Both the position numbers and the translations under genes were made by a program. Below the pieces are notes generated by a model that saw nothing but the letters and a program-made list of their open reading frames with translations, had not been told where the DNA came from and ran no database searches. From positions 1 through 28,069 of the forward strand of contig QPMI01000382.1 of NCBI GenBank assembly GCA_004431415.1: DNA of 28,069 nucleotides. The letters are read 5' to 3'. Below, in pieces: positions 18,182 through 28,069 of this stretch. This DNA is from Cyanophora paradoxa. Taxonomy: Eukaryota; Glaucocystophyceae; Cyanophorales; Cyanophoraceae. Positions within the stretch are counted from its first letter, which is position 1; each line of letters starts with the position of its first letter.

Positions 18182-19408
18182 ATGGCGCTTAGTGGAACAA
18201 CTCTTAAAGAACTACTTGTGACTCCCGGTTCGGATCAAGTGTATTTATCGCCTGGTCTTCAAATCGGAACCAATCCCAAGTATAAACCGTTTTTAGAGCA
18301 AGTCCGCCCTCGTGGTAACACTTTCGGATTCAAAACAACCGCTTACTTTGATCTACCGCGTAAGCAACTTCTTAGCGGCGTTAGTCTCAATTTTAAGGTC
18401 ACAACGGGTGGCGCCGTTCAATGCGTAATGCCCAATGGTGGTTCGTCGTTTATTTCCGAAGTCCGCTTCGTTCACGGTGGGTTCAAATACATCATTCCCG
18501 GCGATTGGATTACTGTAAACGCGCTCGTCGATAACGACCACGCCACAATGGCGAGCATGTTTGTTTCGCTGGGTTACTACTCAGAGAACAACCGAAACAG
18601 CACCGATAAGACCTGGGAATATGTTGTTAAAATTCCGGCGCAATTCTGGGATGATGCGTATTTCCCACTTTGCGTTCTTGCCGATATGCCTACGATTGAA
18701 GTTGATTTCCGCGAAGCTGCGGTAGTTCAGGTTCCCTCTGGGGGAGCTTTGGCGATGACCGACTGCGCCCTGATCTGTCAATTCGTTAACATCGCCTCCC
18801 CCGAGGCGGAAGCGCTACTGAAAATGGCGAACGAACAGGGGGGAATTCGCATTCCGATTACCGAAGTGATTCAGAAGCGAACTCGATCACTGAAAACCGC
18901 CGATGCGGGCGAATCTGTCGAAGTTTCGCTTGCGAATGTTTCCGGTCTCGTTCACAGCATTCTTATGACGGTGCGCGAAGTTAACAAACTCAACAAATAC
19001 ACGCATTCAGATTTCGAGGGCTACGAAGGAAATGTTAAGATTGATCAGTTCCAAATCTTCCACAATAATCGTTCTCTCGACATCTCGAACCGACCGATTA
19101 GTGGGTTCCTTTCGGCTGTGAACCACATCCCCTCGCATTACAAGGGAACTACCGTTGGTAATGTAAACTTCGGATTCCAAGGCGGCAATGTTTACGGGAT
19201 CGTTCTTTCGAAGTCCGGTAAGGATTCCCTGCACAACTCTGTCATGGGTTACCAAGATTTCTTCAATTCTTCGAGTTCCTACATGGATCTCACAGTTTCC
19301 GGTTGCACTGATGCTGCACCTGTTGTTGTTGACATTTACGCACTTCGCCACAACGTTCTCGTTCTCAACGGCTATAATATTTCTACGCTTAAAGTAAGTA
19401 ACTTCTAA
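18182..19408 (+). CDS. Major capsid protein (double jelly-roll)
   Basis: Forms the trimeric capsomers of the icosahedral shell. The 408-aa length, position next to the minor capsid and ATPase genes, and beta-rich sequence fit the double-jelly-roll capsid family of Polintons and PLVs. Strand-like stretches are FGFKTTAYFDLPRKQLLSGV (residues ~48-67), the KIPAQFWDDAYFPL region mid-protein, and a C-terminal VDIYALRHNVLVLNGYNI segment that resembles the closing strands of these proteins. Codon use is CpG-rich, unlike the minor capsid gene next door. The ATG at 18182 is preceded by TAAACAGCGAAA. The alternative, another structural protein, is less likely because no other frame in the element has a suitable size. 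Confidence 0.85.
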   Translation: MALSGTTLKELLVTPGSDQVYLSPGLQIGTNPKYKPFLEQVRPRGNTFGFKTTAYFDLPRKQLLSGVSLNFKVTTGGAVQCVMPNGGSSFISEVRFVHGGFKYIIPGDWITVNALVDNDHATMASMFVSLGYYSENNRNSTDKTWEYVVKIPAQFWDDAYFPLCVLADMPTIEVDFREAAVVQVPSGGALAMTDCALICQFVNIASPEAEALLKMANEQGGIRIPITEVIQKRTRSLKTADAGESVEVSLANVSGLVHSILMTVREVNKLNKYTHSDFEGYEGNVKIDQFQIFHNNRSLDISNRPISGFLSAVNHIPSHYKGTTVGNVNFGFQGGNVYGIVLSKSGKDSLHNSVMGYQDFFNSSSSYMDLTVSGCTDAAPVVVDIYALRHNVLVLNGYNISTLKVSNF

Positions 19409-19458
19409 GCGATTGGTGTGGGTTATTGGCTTAATCGTTTTTTTATGGGATTACTGTA
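19409..19458 (+). promoter_or_regulatory. 50-bp gap between capsid and ATPase genes
   Basis: CGATT and AATCG form a short inverted repeat around a G/T-rich loop, followed by a run of seven T before ATGGGATTACTGTA and the ATPase ATG. It could end the capsid transcript or form part of the ATPase leader; the evidence is weak. Confidence 0.25.
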
Positions 19459-20217
19459 ATGGATAACACAGTAGACCTAAACAATATACCGGAATTCGAG
19501 CCGAACAGAACAATTAAAATACCTACGCGAATCTTAAATTGTGGACGCTCGAACACTGGTAAGACAATGTTCACGAAATATTTACTTTTCGAACTACGCG
19601 ATAAAATCGATCAGATCGTAGTTTTTAGTTCGACTGCGTTTACTGGTCAATTTAGAGACATCACCCATCCCGATAATATTTACGAGGAATGCAATGATGA
19701 TTTAGTTTTAAGATTGATCAGCATGCAAAAAAAACGAATCGAGAACAACGAGAAACGCCACAATTTAGTTTTGATTCTTGATGACATGATAGGTTCCACT
19801 CTGGACATGCATAATAACGCTGTGTTATCTAAATTGGTTACAAGTGGACGCCATTATTCGATTTCGGTTATTTTTAATGTCCAACGTATCTGTTCTATTT
19901 CTACTACCATTCGTCGTAATGTGGAATTCGTGGTATTCTTTAACATTTTAGGAAATGAAAAAGAGTTTAACTGTGCTTACGATGAATACAACGGTGGAAT
20001 GGATAAGAAAACTTACAAAGAACTACATCGCCTGTGGGGACATAATTACCAAACTGTAATCGCAAGTTTGCAAGGTTATGACATTAAGACTTACACAGAT
20101 CGCGCGATCTTAACAGAAGATGACATGAAAGGTTTTAGGAAATTCATGAGACGAAGAGCGATAAAAAAGAGACAATCGGCGTTCATTAGTCATGAACCCA
20201 CGACTGTAACGGTTTAG
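19459..20217 (+). CDS. Genome-packaging ATPase, A32/FtsK-HerA type
   Basis: Pumps viral DNA into the preformed capsid by ATP hydrolysis. The 252-aa protein has Walker A GRSNTGKT (29-36) after a beta strand RILNC, Walker B LVLILDD (103-109), and the family-typical block SGRHYSISVIFNVQR (129-143), which contains the Gln sensor. This pattern is characteristic of poxvirus A32-like packaging ATPases of Polintons, virophages and nucleocytoplasmic DNA viruses. The length is normal for PLVs. The C-terminus is basic (RRRAIKKRQ). It follows the major capsid gene on the same strand, and its TAG (20215-20217) sits just before the right repeat cluster, mirroring the integrase at the other end. Confidence 0.93.
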   Translation: MDNTVDLNNIPEFEPNRTIKIPTRILNCGRSNTGKTMFTKYLLFELRDKIDQIVVFSSTAFTGQFRDITHPDNIYEECNDDLVLRLISMQKKRIENNEKRHNLVLILDDMIGSTLDMHNNAVLSKLVTSGRHYSISVIFNVQRICSISTTIRRNVEFVVFFNILGNEKEFNCAYDEYNGGMDKKTYKELHRLWGHNYQTVIASLQGYDIKTYTDRAILTEDDMKGFRKFMRRRAIKKRQSAFISHEPTTVTV

Positions 20218-20221
20218 CGGG

Positions 20222-20372
20222 GGTTGCGGGGTGGTTGCGTTGGTTGCGGGGTGGTTGCGTTGGTTGCGGGGTGGTTGCGCAACCAAAAAAAATGGTTGCG
20301 CGACCTGGTTGCGGTGGTTGCGCGACCTGGTTGCGGTGGTTGCGCAACCAAAAAAAATGGTTGCGCAACCAT
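20222..20372. repeat. GGTTGCG tandem and palindrome cluster, right TIR inner end
   Basis: Three direct copies of a 20-bp unit (GGTTGCGGGGTGGTTGCGTT, the last ending GCGC) start at 20222, four bases after the ATPase stop. They lead into the same TTGCGCAA palindrome cluster as the left TIR, ending with ATGGTTGCGCAACCAT at 20357-20372. Only one equivalent of the 20-bp unit exists on the left, so the array expanded here or was lost there. Confidence 0.85.
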
Positions 20373-20494
20373 TTGCTGCACCGAAAACGACGGGGGAAGG
20401 GCGAAACCCGACGTAAGATTTATTTTTATTGAAGCGTGTTGTTATCGTGGGAGACACCGCACGAAAAAAGGTGAATTGTTACTGTTTATCGTGC

Positions 20495-20549
20495 GAGATC
20501 TATTGTACATTGCCGCTTATCTTGCGGAATCGATTGTACAATAGATCTC
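20495..20549. repeat. 15-bp inverted repeat inside right TIR
   Basis: Exact counterpart of the hairpin in the left TIR, with arms at 20495-20509 and 20535-20549 and the inner CCGC/GCGG stem kept. Confidence 0.8.
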
Positions 20550-20625
20550 CTTACTGTCTATCGTGCGGAATCGTGGGAGAAGAGGCATTCTGCCGACTTA
20601 ACGAAGTCACCGCGCATAAAAAGTT

Positions 20626-20690
20626 GAATTGAATCGATTGAATCGAAGATGAATCGAGTGAATCGAAGATGAATCGAAGATGAATCGATC
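20626..20690. repeat. GAATCG iteron-like block, right TIR
   Basis: Inverted counterpart of 10051-10104 with one additional 11-bp unit (GAATCGAAGAT). This is the main length difference between the TIRs. Confidence 0.8.
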
Positions 20691-20795
20691 GTGACACTGA
20701 GCCTTACGGTGATTTTCGATTAGATTTGATGCTGTTACGGTAAATCGTAAGAATTCGCGGATTTAATTGTTGGAGACACCGCGCCAAGCTCAGCT

Positions 20796-20801
20796 GGCCT
20801 T
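20796..20801. repeat. Target site duplication, right copy
   Basis: GGCCTT follows the terminal ...GCTCAGCT of the element and continues into the satellite monomer as CGACTGATTGACTTGC. It matches 9939-9944. Confidence 0.92.
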
Positions 20802-23800
20802 CGACTGATTGACTTGCTTTTAGGTGGTCATCTGCCTAAGGCTAGCGCCTTGGTCATATTCCCCCAGAGAGATTTGGGGTGCATCTTTCTTCTTTTTCTG
20901 GCAGATTGGAAATCTGGGGCCTTCGACTGAGTGACTTGCTGGTGGGTGGGTCATCTGCCTAAGGCTAGCGCCTTGGTCATATTCCCCCAGAGAGATTTGG
21001 GGTGCATCTTTCTTCTTTTTTCTGGCAGATTGGCAATCTGGGGCCTTCGACTGAGTGACTTGATGGTGGGTGGGTCATCTTCCTAAGGCTAGCGCCTTGG
21101 GCATATTCCCCCAGAGAGATTTGGGGTGCATCTTTCTTTGATTTTGTCACAGATCCTAAACCTGGGGACTTCGAGTGAGTGAGTTGATGGTGGGTGGGTC
21201 ATCTTCCTAAGGCTAGCGCCTTGGTCATATTCCCCCAGAGAGATTTGGGGTGCATCTTTCTTCTATTTTGCCACAGATCGGAAATCTGGGACCTTCGACT
21301 GAGTGACTTGGTGGTGGGTGGGTCATCTGCCTAAGGCTAGCGCCTTGGTCATATTCCCCCAGAGAGATTTGGGGTGCATCTTTCTTCTTTTTCTGGCAGA
21401 TTGGAAATCTGGGGCCTTCGACTGAGTGACTTGCTTTTAGGTGGGTCATCTGCCTAAGGCTAGCGCCTTGGTCATATTCCCCCAGAGAGATTTGGGGTGC
21501 ATCTTTCTTCTTTTTCTGGCAGATTGGAAATCTGGGGCCTTAGACTGAGTGACTTGATGGTGGGTGGGTCATCTTCCTAAGGCTAGTGCCTTGGTCATAT
21601 TCCCCCAGAGAGATTTGGGGTGCATCTTTCTTTGATTTTGTCACAGATCCTAAACCTGGGGACTTCGAGTGAGTGAGTTGATGGTGGGTGGGTCATCTTC
21701 CTAAGGCTAGCGCCTTGGTCATATTCCCCCAGAGAGATTTGGGGTGCATCTTTCTTCTATTTTGCCACAGATCGGAAATCTGGGACCTTCGACTGAGTGA
21801 CTTGGTGGTGGGTGGGTCATCTGCCTAAGGCTAGCGCCTTTGTCATATTCCCCCAGAGAGATTTGGGGTGCATCTTTCTTCTTTTTCTGGCAGATTGGAA
21901 ATCTGGGGCCTTCGACTGATTGACTTGCTTTTAGGTGGTCATCTGCCTAAGGCTAGCGCCTTGGTCATATTCCCCCAGAGAGATTTGGGGTGCATCTTTC
22001 TTCTTTTTCTGGCAGATTGGAAATCTGGGGCCTTAGACTGAGTGACTTGATGGTGGGTGGGTCATCTTCCTAAGGCTAGCGCCTTGGTCATATTCCCCCA
22101 GAGAGATTTGGGGTGCATCTTTCTTTGATTTTGTCACAGATCCTAAACCTGGGGACTTCGAGTGAGTGAGTTGATGGTGGGTGGGTCATCTGCCTAAGGC
22201 TAGCGCCTTGGTCATATTCCCCCAGAGAGATTTGGGGTGCATCTTTCTTCTATTTTGCGGCAGATTGGAAATCTGGGGCCTTCGACTGAGTGACTTGCTT
22301 TTAGGTGGGTCATCTTCCTAAGGCTAGTGCCTTGGTCATATTCCCCCAGAGAGATTTGGGTTGCATCTTTCTTTGATTTTGTCACAGATCCTAAACCTGG
22401 GGACTTCGAGTGAGTGAGTTGATGGTGGGTGGGTCATCTTCCTAAGGCTAGCGCCTTGGTCATATTCCCCCAGAGAGATTTGGGGTGCATCTTTCTTCTA
22501 TTTTGCCACAGATCGGAAATCTGGGACCTTCGACTGAGTGACTTGGTGGTGGGTGGGTCATCTGCCTAAGGCTAGCGCCTTTGTCATATTCCCCCAGAGA
22601 GATTTGGGGTGCATCTTTCTTCTTTTTCTGGCAGATTGGAAATCTGGGCCTTCGACTGATTGACTTGCTTTTAGGTGGTCATCTGCCTAAGGCTAGCGCC
22701 TTGGTCATATTCCCCAGAGAGATTTGGGGTGCATCTTTCTTCTTTTTCTGGCAGATTGGAAATCTGGGGCCTTAGACTGAGTGACTTGATGGTGGGTGGT
22801 CATCTTCCTAAGGCTAGCACCTTGGTCATATTCCCCAGAGAGATTTGGGGTGCATCTTTCTTTGATTTTGTCACAGATCCTAAACCTGGGGACTTCGAGT
22901 GAGTGAGTTGATGGTGGGTGGGTCATCTTCCTAAGGCTAGCGCCTTGGTCATATTCCCCCAGAGAGATTTGGGGTGCATCTTTCTTCTATTTTGCCACAG
23001 ATCGGAAATCTGGGACCTTCGACTGAGTGACTTGGTGGTGGGTGGGTCATCTGCCTAAGGCTAGCGCCTTGGTCATATTCCCCCAGAGAGATTTGGGGTG
23101 CATCTTTCTTCTTTTTCTGGCAGATTGGAAATCTGGGGCCTTCGACTGATTGACTTGCTTTTAGGTGGTCATCTGCCTAAGGCTAGCGCCTTGGTCATAT
23201 TCCCCCAGAGAGATTTGGGGTGCATCTTTCTTCTTTTTCTGGCAGATTGGAAACCTGGGGCCTTCGACTGAGTGACTTGCTGGTAGGTGGGTCATCTTCC
23301 TAAGGCTAGCGCCTTGGTCATATTCCCCAGAGAGATTTGGGGTGCATCTTTCTTTGATTTTGTCACAGATCCTAAACCTGGGGACTTCGAGTGAGTGAGT
23401 TGATGGTGGGTGGGTCATCTTCCTAAGGCTAGCGCCTTGGTCATATTCCCCCAGAGAGATTTGGGGTGCATCTTTCTTCTATTTTGCCACAGATCGGAAA
23501 TCTGGGACCTTCGACTGAGTGACTTGGTGGTGGGTGGGTCATCTGCCTAAGGCTAGCGCCTTGGTCATATTCCCCCAGAGAGATTTGGGGTGCATCTTTC
23601 TTCTTTTTCTGGCAGATTGGAAATCTGGGGCCTTCGACTGAGTGACTTGATGGTGGGTGGGTCATCTTCCTAAGGCTAGCGCCTTGGGCATATTCCCCCA
23701 GAGAGATTTGGGGTGCATCTTTCTTTGATTTTGTCACAGATCCTAAACCTGGGGACTTCGAGTGAGTGAGTTGATGGTGGGTGGGTCATCTTCCTAAGGC

Positions 23801-26800
23801 TAGCGCCTTGGTCATATTCCCCCAGAGAGATTTGGGGTGCATCTTTCTTCTATTTTGCCACAGATCGGAAATCTGGGACCTTCGACTGAGTGACTTGGTG
23901 GTGGGTGGGTCATCTGCCTAAGGCTAGCGCCTTTGTCATATTCCCCCAGAGAGATTTGGGGTGCATCTTTCTTCTTTTTTCTGGCAGATTGGCAATCTGG
24001 GGCCTTCGACTGAGTGACTTGATGGTGGGTGGGTCATCTTCCTAAGGCTAGCGCCTTGGGCATATTCCCCCAGAGAGATTTGGGGTGCATCTTTCTTTGA
24101 TTTTGTCACAGATCCTAAACCTGGGGACTTCGAGTGAGTGAGTTGATGGTGGGTGGGTCATCTTCCTAAGGCTAGCGCCTTGGTCATATTCCCCCAGAGA
24201 GATTTGGGGTGCATCTTTCTTCTATTTTGCCACAGATCGGAAATCTGGGACCTTCGACTGAGTGACTTGGTGGTGGGTGGGTCATCTGCCTAAGGCTAGC
24301 GCCTTGGTCATATTCCCCCAGAGAGATTTGGGGTGCATCTTTCTTCTTTTTCTGGCAGATTGGAAATCTGGGGCCTTCGACTGATTGACTTGCTTTTAGG
24401 TGGTCATCTGCCTAAGACTAGCGCCTTGTGCATATTCCCCCAGAGAGATTTGGAGTGCATCTTTCTTCTTTTTTCTGGCAGATTGGCAATCTGGGGCCTT
24501 CAACTGAGTGACTTGATGGTGGGTGGGTCATCTTCCTAAGGCTAGCGCCTTGGGCATATTCCCCCAGAGAGATTTGGGGTGCATCTTTCTTCTTTTTCTG
24601 GCAGATTGGAAATCTGGGGCCTTCGACTGATTGACTTGCTTTTAGGTGGTCATCTGCCTAAGACTAGCGCCTTGTGCATATTCCCCCAGAGAGATTTGGA
24701 GTGCATCTTTCTTCTTTTTCTGGCAGATTGGAAATCTGGGGCCTTCGACTGATTGACTTGCTTTTAGGTGGTCATCTGCCTAAGGCTAGCGCCTTGGTCA
24801 TCTTCCCCCAGAGAGATTTGGGGTGCATCTTTCTTCTATTTTGCCACAGATCGGAAATCTGGGACCTTCGACTGAGTGACTTGGTGGTGGGTGGGTCATC
24901 TGCCTAAGGCTAGCGCCTTGGTCATATTCCCCCAGAGAGATTTGGGGTGCATCTTTCTTCTTTTTCTGGCAGATTGGAAATCTGGGGCCTTAGACTGAGT
25001 GACTTGATGGTGGGTGGGTCATCTTCCTAAGGCTAGCACCTTGGTCATATTCCCCCAGAGAGATTTGGGGTGCATCTTTCTTTGATTTTGTCACAGATCC
25101 TAAACCTGGGGACTTCGAGTGAGTGAGTTGATGGTGGGTGGGTCATCTTCCTAAGGCTAGCGCCTTGGTCATATTCCCCCAGAGAGATTTGGGGTGCATC
25201 TTTCTTCTATTTTGCCACAGATCGGAAATCTGGGACCTTCGACTGAGTGACTTGGTGGTGGGTGGGTCATCTGCCTAAGGCTAGCGCCTTGGTCATATTC
25301 CCCCAGAGAGATTTGGGGTGCATCTTTCTTCTTTTTCTGGCAGATTGGAAATCTGGGGCCTTCGACTGATTGACTTGCTTTTAGGTGGTCATCTGCCTAA
25401 GGCTAGCGCCTTGGTCATATTCCCCCAGAGAGATTTGGGGTGCATCTTTCTTCTTTTTCTGGCAGATTGGAAACCTGGGGCCTTCGACTGAGTGACTTGC
25501 TGGTGGGTGGGTCATCTTCCTAAGGCTAGCGCCTTGGTCATATTCCCCCAGAGAGATTTGGGGTGCATCTTTCTTTGATTTTGTCACAGATCCTAAACCT
25601 GGGGACTTCGAGTGAGTGAGTTGATGGTGGGTGGGTCATCTTCCTAAGGCTAGCGCCTTGGTCATATTCCCCAGAGAGATTTGGGGTGCATCTTTCTTCT
25701 ATTTTGCCACAGATCGGAAATCTGGGACCTTCGACTGAGTGACTTGGTGGTGGGTGGGTCATCTGCCTAAGGCTAGCGCCTTTGTCATATTCCCCCAGAG
25801 AGATTTGGGGTGCATCTTTCTTCTTTTTCTGGCAGATTGGAAATCTGGGGCCTTCGACTGAGTGACTTGATGGTGGGTGGGTCATCTTCCTAAGGCTAGC
25901 GCCTTGGCATATTCCCCAGAGAGATTTGGGGTGCATCTTTCTTTGATTTTGTCACAGATCCTAAACCTGGGGACTTCGAGTGAGTGAGTTGATGGTGGGT
26001 GGGTCATCTTCCTAAGGCTAGCGCCTTGGTCATATTCCCCCAGAGAGATTTGGGGTGCATCTTTCTTCTATTTTGCCACAGATCGGAAATCTGGGACCTT
26101 CGACTGAGTGACTTGGTGGTGGGTGGGTCATCTGCCTAAGGCTAGCGCCTTTGTCATATTCCCCCAGAGAGATTTGGGGTGCATCTTTCTTCTTTTTCTG
26201 GCAGATTGGAAATCTGGGGCCTTCGACTGATTGACTTGCTTTTAGGTGGTCATCTGCCTAAGACTAGCGCCTTGTGCATATTCCCCCAGAGAGATTTGGA
26301 GTGCATCTTTCTTCTTTTTTCTGGCAGATTGGCAATCTGGGGCCTTCAACTGAGTGACTTGATGGTGGGTGGGTCATCTTCCTAAGGCTAGCGCCTTTGG
26401 CATATTCCCCCAGAGAGATTTGGGGTGCATCTTTCTTCTTTTTCTGGCAGATTGGAAATCTGGGGCCTTCGACTGATTGACTTGCTTTTAGGTGGTCATC
26501 TGCCTAAGACTAGCGCCTTGTGCATATTCCCCCAGAGAGATTTGGAGTGCATCTTTCTTCTTTTTCTGGCAGATTGGAAATCTGGGGCCTTCGACTGATT
26601 GACTTGCTTTTAGGTGGTCATCTGCCTAAGGCTAGCGCCTTGGTCATCTTCCCCCAGAGAGATTTGGGGTGCATCTTTCTTCTTTTTCTGGCAGATTGGA
26701 AATCTGGGGCCTTAGACTGAGTGACTTGATGGTGGGTGGGTCATCTTCCTAAGGCTAGCGCCTTGGGCATATTCCCCCAGAGAGATTTGGGGTGCATCTT

Positions 26801-28069
26801 TCTTTGATTTTGTCACAGATCCTAAACCTGGGGACTTCGAGTGAGTGAGTTGATGGTGGTGGGTCATCTTCCTAAGGCTAGCGCCTTGGTCATATTCCCC
26901 AGAGAGATTTGGGGTGCATCTTTCTTCTATTTTGCACAGATCGGAAATCTGGGACCTTCGACTGAGTGACTTGGTGGTGGGTGGGTCATCTGCCTAAGGC
27001 TAGCGCCTTTGTCATATTCCCCAGAGAGATTTGGGGTGCATCTTTCTCTTTTTCTGGCAGATTGGAAATCTGGGGCCTTCGACAGAGTGACTTGCTTTTA
27101 GGTGGTCATCTGCCTAAGGCTAGCCCCTTGGTCATATTCCCCCAGAGAGATTTGGGGTGCATCTTTCTTCTTTTTCTGGCAGATTGGAAATCTGGGGCCT
27201 TCGACTGATTGACTTGCTTTTAGGTGGTCATCTGCCTAAGGCTAGCGCCTTGGTCATATTCCCCCAGAGAGATTTGGGGTGCATCTTTCTTCTTTTTCTG
27301 GCAGATTGGAAATCTGGGGCCTTAGACTGAGTGACTTGATGGTGGGTGGGTCATCTTCCTAAGGCTAGCGCCTTGGTCATATTCCCCCAGAGAGATTTGG
27401 GGTGCATCTTTCTTTGATTTTGTCACAGATCCTAAACCTGGGGACTTCGAGTGAGTGAGTTGATGGTGGGTGGGTCATCTTCCTAAGGCTAGCGCCTTGG
27501 TCATATTCCCCCAGAGAGATTTGGGGTGCATCTTTCTTCTATTTTGCCACAGATCGGAAATCTGGGACCTTCGACTGAGTGACTTGGTGGTGGTGGGTCA
27601 TCTGCCTAAGGCTAGCGCCTTTGTCATATTCCCCAGAGAGATTTGGGGTGCATCTTTCTTCTTTTTCTGGCAGATTGGAATCTGGGCCTTCGACTGATTG
27701 ACTTGCTTTTAGGTGGTCATCTGCCTAAGACTAGCGCCTTGTGCATATTCCCCAGAGAGATTGGAGTGCATCTTTCTTCTTTTTTCTGGCAGATTGGCAA
27801 TCTGGGGCCTTCAACTGAGTGACTTGATGGTGGGTGGGTCATCTTCCTAAGGCTAGCGCCTTGGGCATATTCCCCCAGAGAGATTTGGGTGCATCTTTCT
27901 TCTTTTTCTGGCAGATTGGAAATCTGGGGCCTTCGACTGATTGACTTGCTTTTAGGTGGTCATCTGCCTAAGACTAGCGCCTTGGTGCATATTCCCCCAG
28001 AGAGATTTGGAGTGCATCTTTCTTCTTTTTCTGGCAGATTGAAATCTGGGCCTTCGACTGATTGACTTG
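20796..28069. repeat. Right satellite array with higher-order structure
   Basis: About 60 monomers of ~122-125 bp in three main types. Type A has TTTTTCTGGCAGATTGGAAA and GATTGACTTGCTTTTAGG. Type B has TTTGATTTTGTCACAGATCC, GGGGACTTCGAG and TGAGTTGATGG. Type C has TATTTTGCCACAGATCGG and GGGACCTTCGACTG. Type B starts near 21148, 21647, 22143, 22387, 22886, 23371, 23748, 24113, 25098, 25587, 25968, 26820 and 27429. Spacings are mostly ~490-500 or ~365-380, that is four- or three-monomer higher-order units, usually B-C-A with extra A. The array continues past the end of the window. No gene is supported. Confidence 0.95.

Larger units (their letters stand above)
9945..20795. mobile_element. Polinton/Maverick-like integrated virus (10,851 bp)
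   Basis: The element begins AGCTGAGCTTGGCGCGG and ends with the reverse complement of that sequence. It is flanked by the 6-bp direct repeat GGCCTT (9939-9944 and 20796-20801). Removing the element and one GGCCTT restores a normal monomer (CTGGGGCCTTCGACTGATTG). Long TIRs, 5'-AG...CT-3' ends and a 6-bp duplication are established Polinton hallmarks. Cargo is an rve integrase, PolB, packaging ATPase, major and minor capsid proteins and two small unknown genes, all oriented outward from 18130-18181. No adenain-like protease was recognised, so the gene set is closer to some PLVs than to canonical animal Polintons. All genes except the integrase are intact, and the TIRs are nearly identical. Confidence 0.95.
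20261..20795 (-). repeat. Right terminal inverted repeat (535 bp)
   Basis: This is the inverted copy of 9945-10468. It is 11 bp longer because of an extra CGATTCATCTT-type unit near 20670-20690. The packaging ATPase stop codon (20215-20217) lies ~45 bp inside it, separated by a 20-bp tandem repeat that is not matched on the left. Confidence 0.95.

Noticed and set aside
9945-20795. Retrotransposon or endogenous retrovirus because of the rve integrase
   Set aside because: No reverse transcriptase, LTRs or gag. Inverted, not direct, terminal repeats with PolB, a packaging ATPase and capsid genes identify a Polinton-like DNA element.
1-28069. CRISPR-like array
   Set aside because: The ~120-bp units repeat along their whole length with no unique spacers and no cas genes, in a eukaryotic context. 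It is a satellite.
1-28069. tRNA or rRNA genes
   Set aside because: No cloverleaf-type or rRNA-conserved segments were seen in the element or the satellite monomers on reading.

Overview
The window is eukaryotic DNA. It holds one complete Polinton/Maverick-type integrating DNA virus, or Polinton-like virus (PLV), of 10,851 bp (9945-20795), inserted in a large tandem satellite array. The gene set is the recognisable core of this group: a retroviral-type (rve) integrase, family B DNA polymerase, A32/FtsK-HerA packaging ATPase, double-jelly-roll major capsid protein and penton-type minor capsid protein. The element has long terminal inverted repeats with 5'-AG...CT-3' ends and a 6-bp target duplication (GGCCTT), both typical of Polintons. 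The long reading frames are open under the standard genetic code and show no introns. I cannot name the host species.

Layout. Bases 1-9944 and 20796-28069 are satellite: about 140 monomers of roughly 118-125 bp. The leftmost ~4.3 kb is fairly homogeneous, while both sides of the element carry a higher-order arrangement of at least three monomer types. The element has TIRs of 524 bp (left) and 535 bp (right) that are almost identical. Their inner ends are GC-rich TTGCGCAA palindrome and tandem-repeat blocks. Between the TIRs all genes are transcribed outwards from one divergence point of 52 bp (18130-18181). Leftwards (minus strand) run the minor capsid protein, an unknown 252-aa protein with a PKKRK-type nuclear signal, an 84-aa basic protein with an AT-hook core, a 1367-aa polymerase-helicase-HNH fusion, and the integrase, which is broken by a frameshift. 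Rightwards (plus strand) run the major capsid protein and the packaging ATPase.

How it fits together. The polymerase-helicase would copy the linear genome from the TIR ends, the ATPase would pack it into a double-jelly-roll capsid with pentons, and the integrase would insert it. The TIRs differ by about one base and one 11-bp repeat copy, so the insertion looks recent or the TIRs have been homogenised. Only the integrase is visibly damaged. No adenain-type protease was found.

Most notable: a single polypeptide joining PolB, an SF1 helicase and a C-terminal HNH/treble-clef module; a stop-start overlap (TAATG) between this gene and the integrase; an integrase with Asp where the third catalytic Glu is expected; and a 733-bp stretch with no CpG at all, covering most of the minor capsid gene, which suggests the gene was acquired by recombination from a different source.
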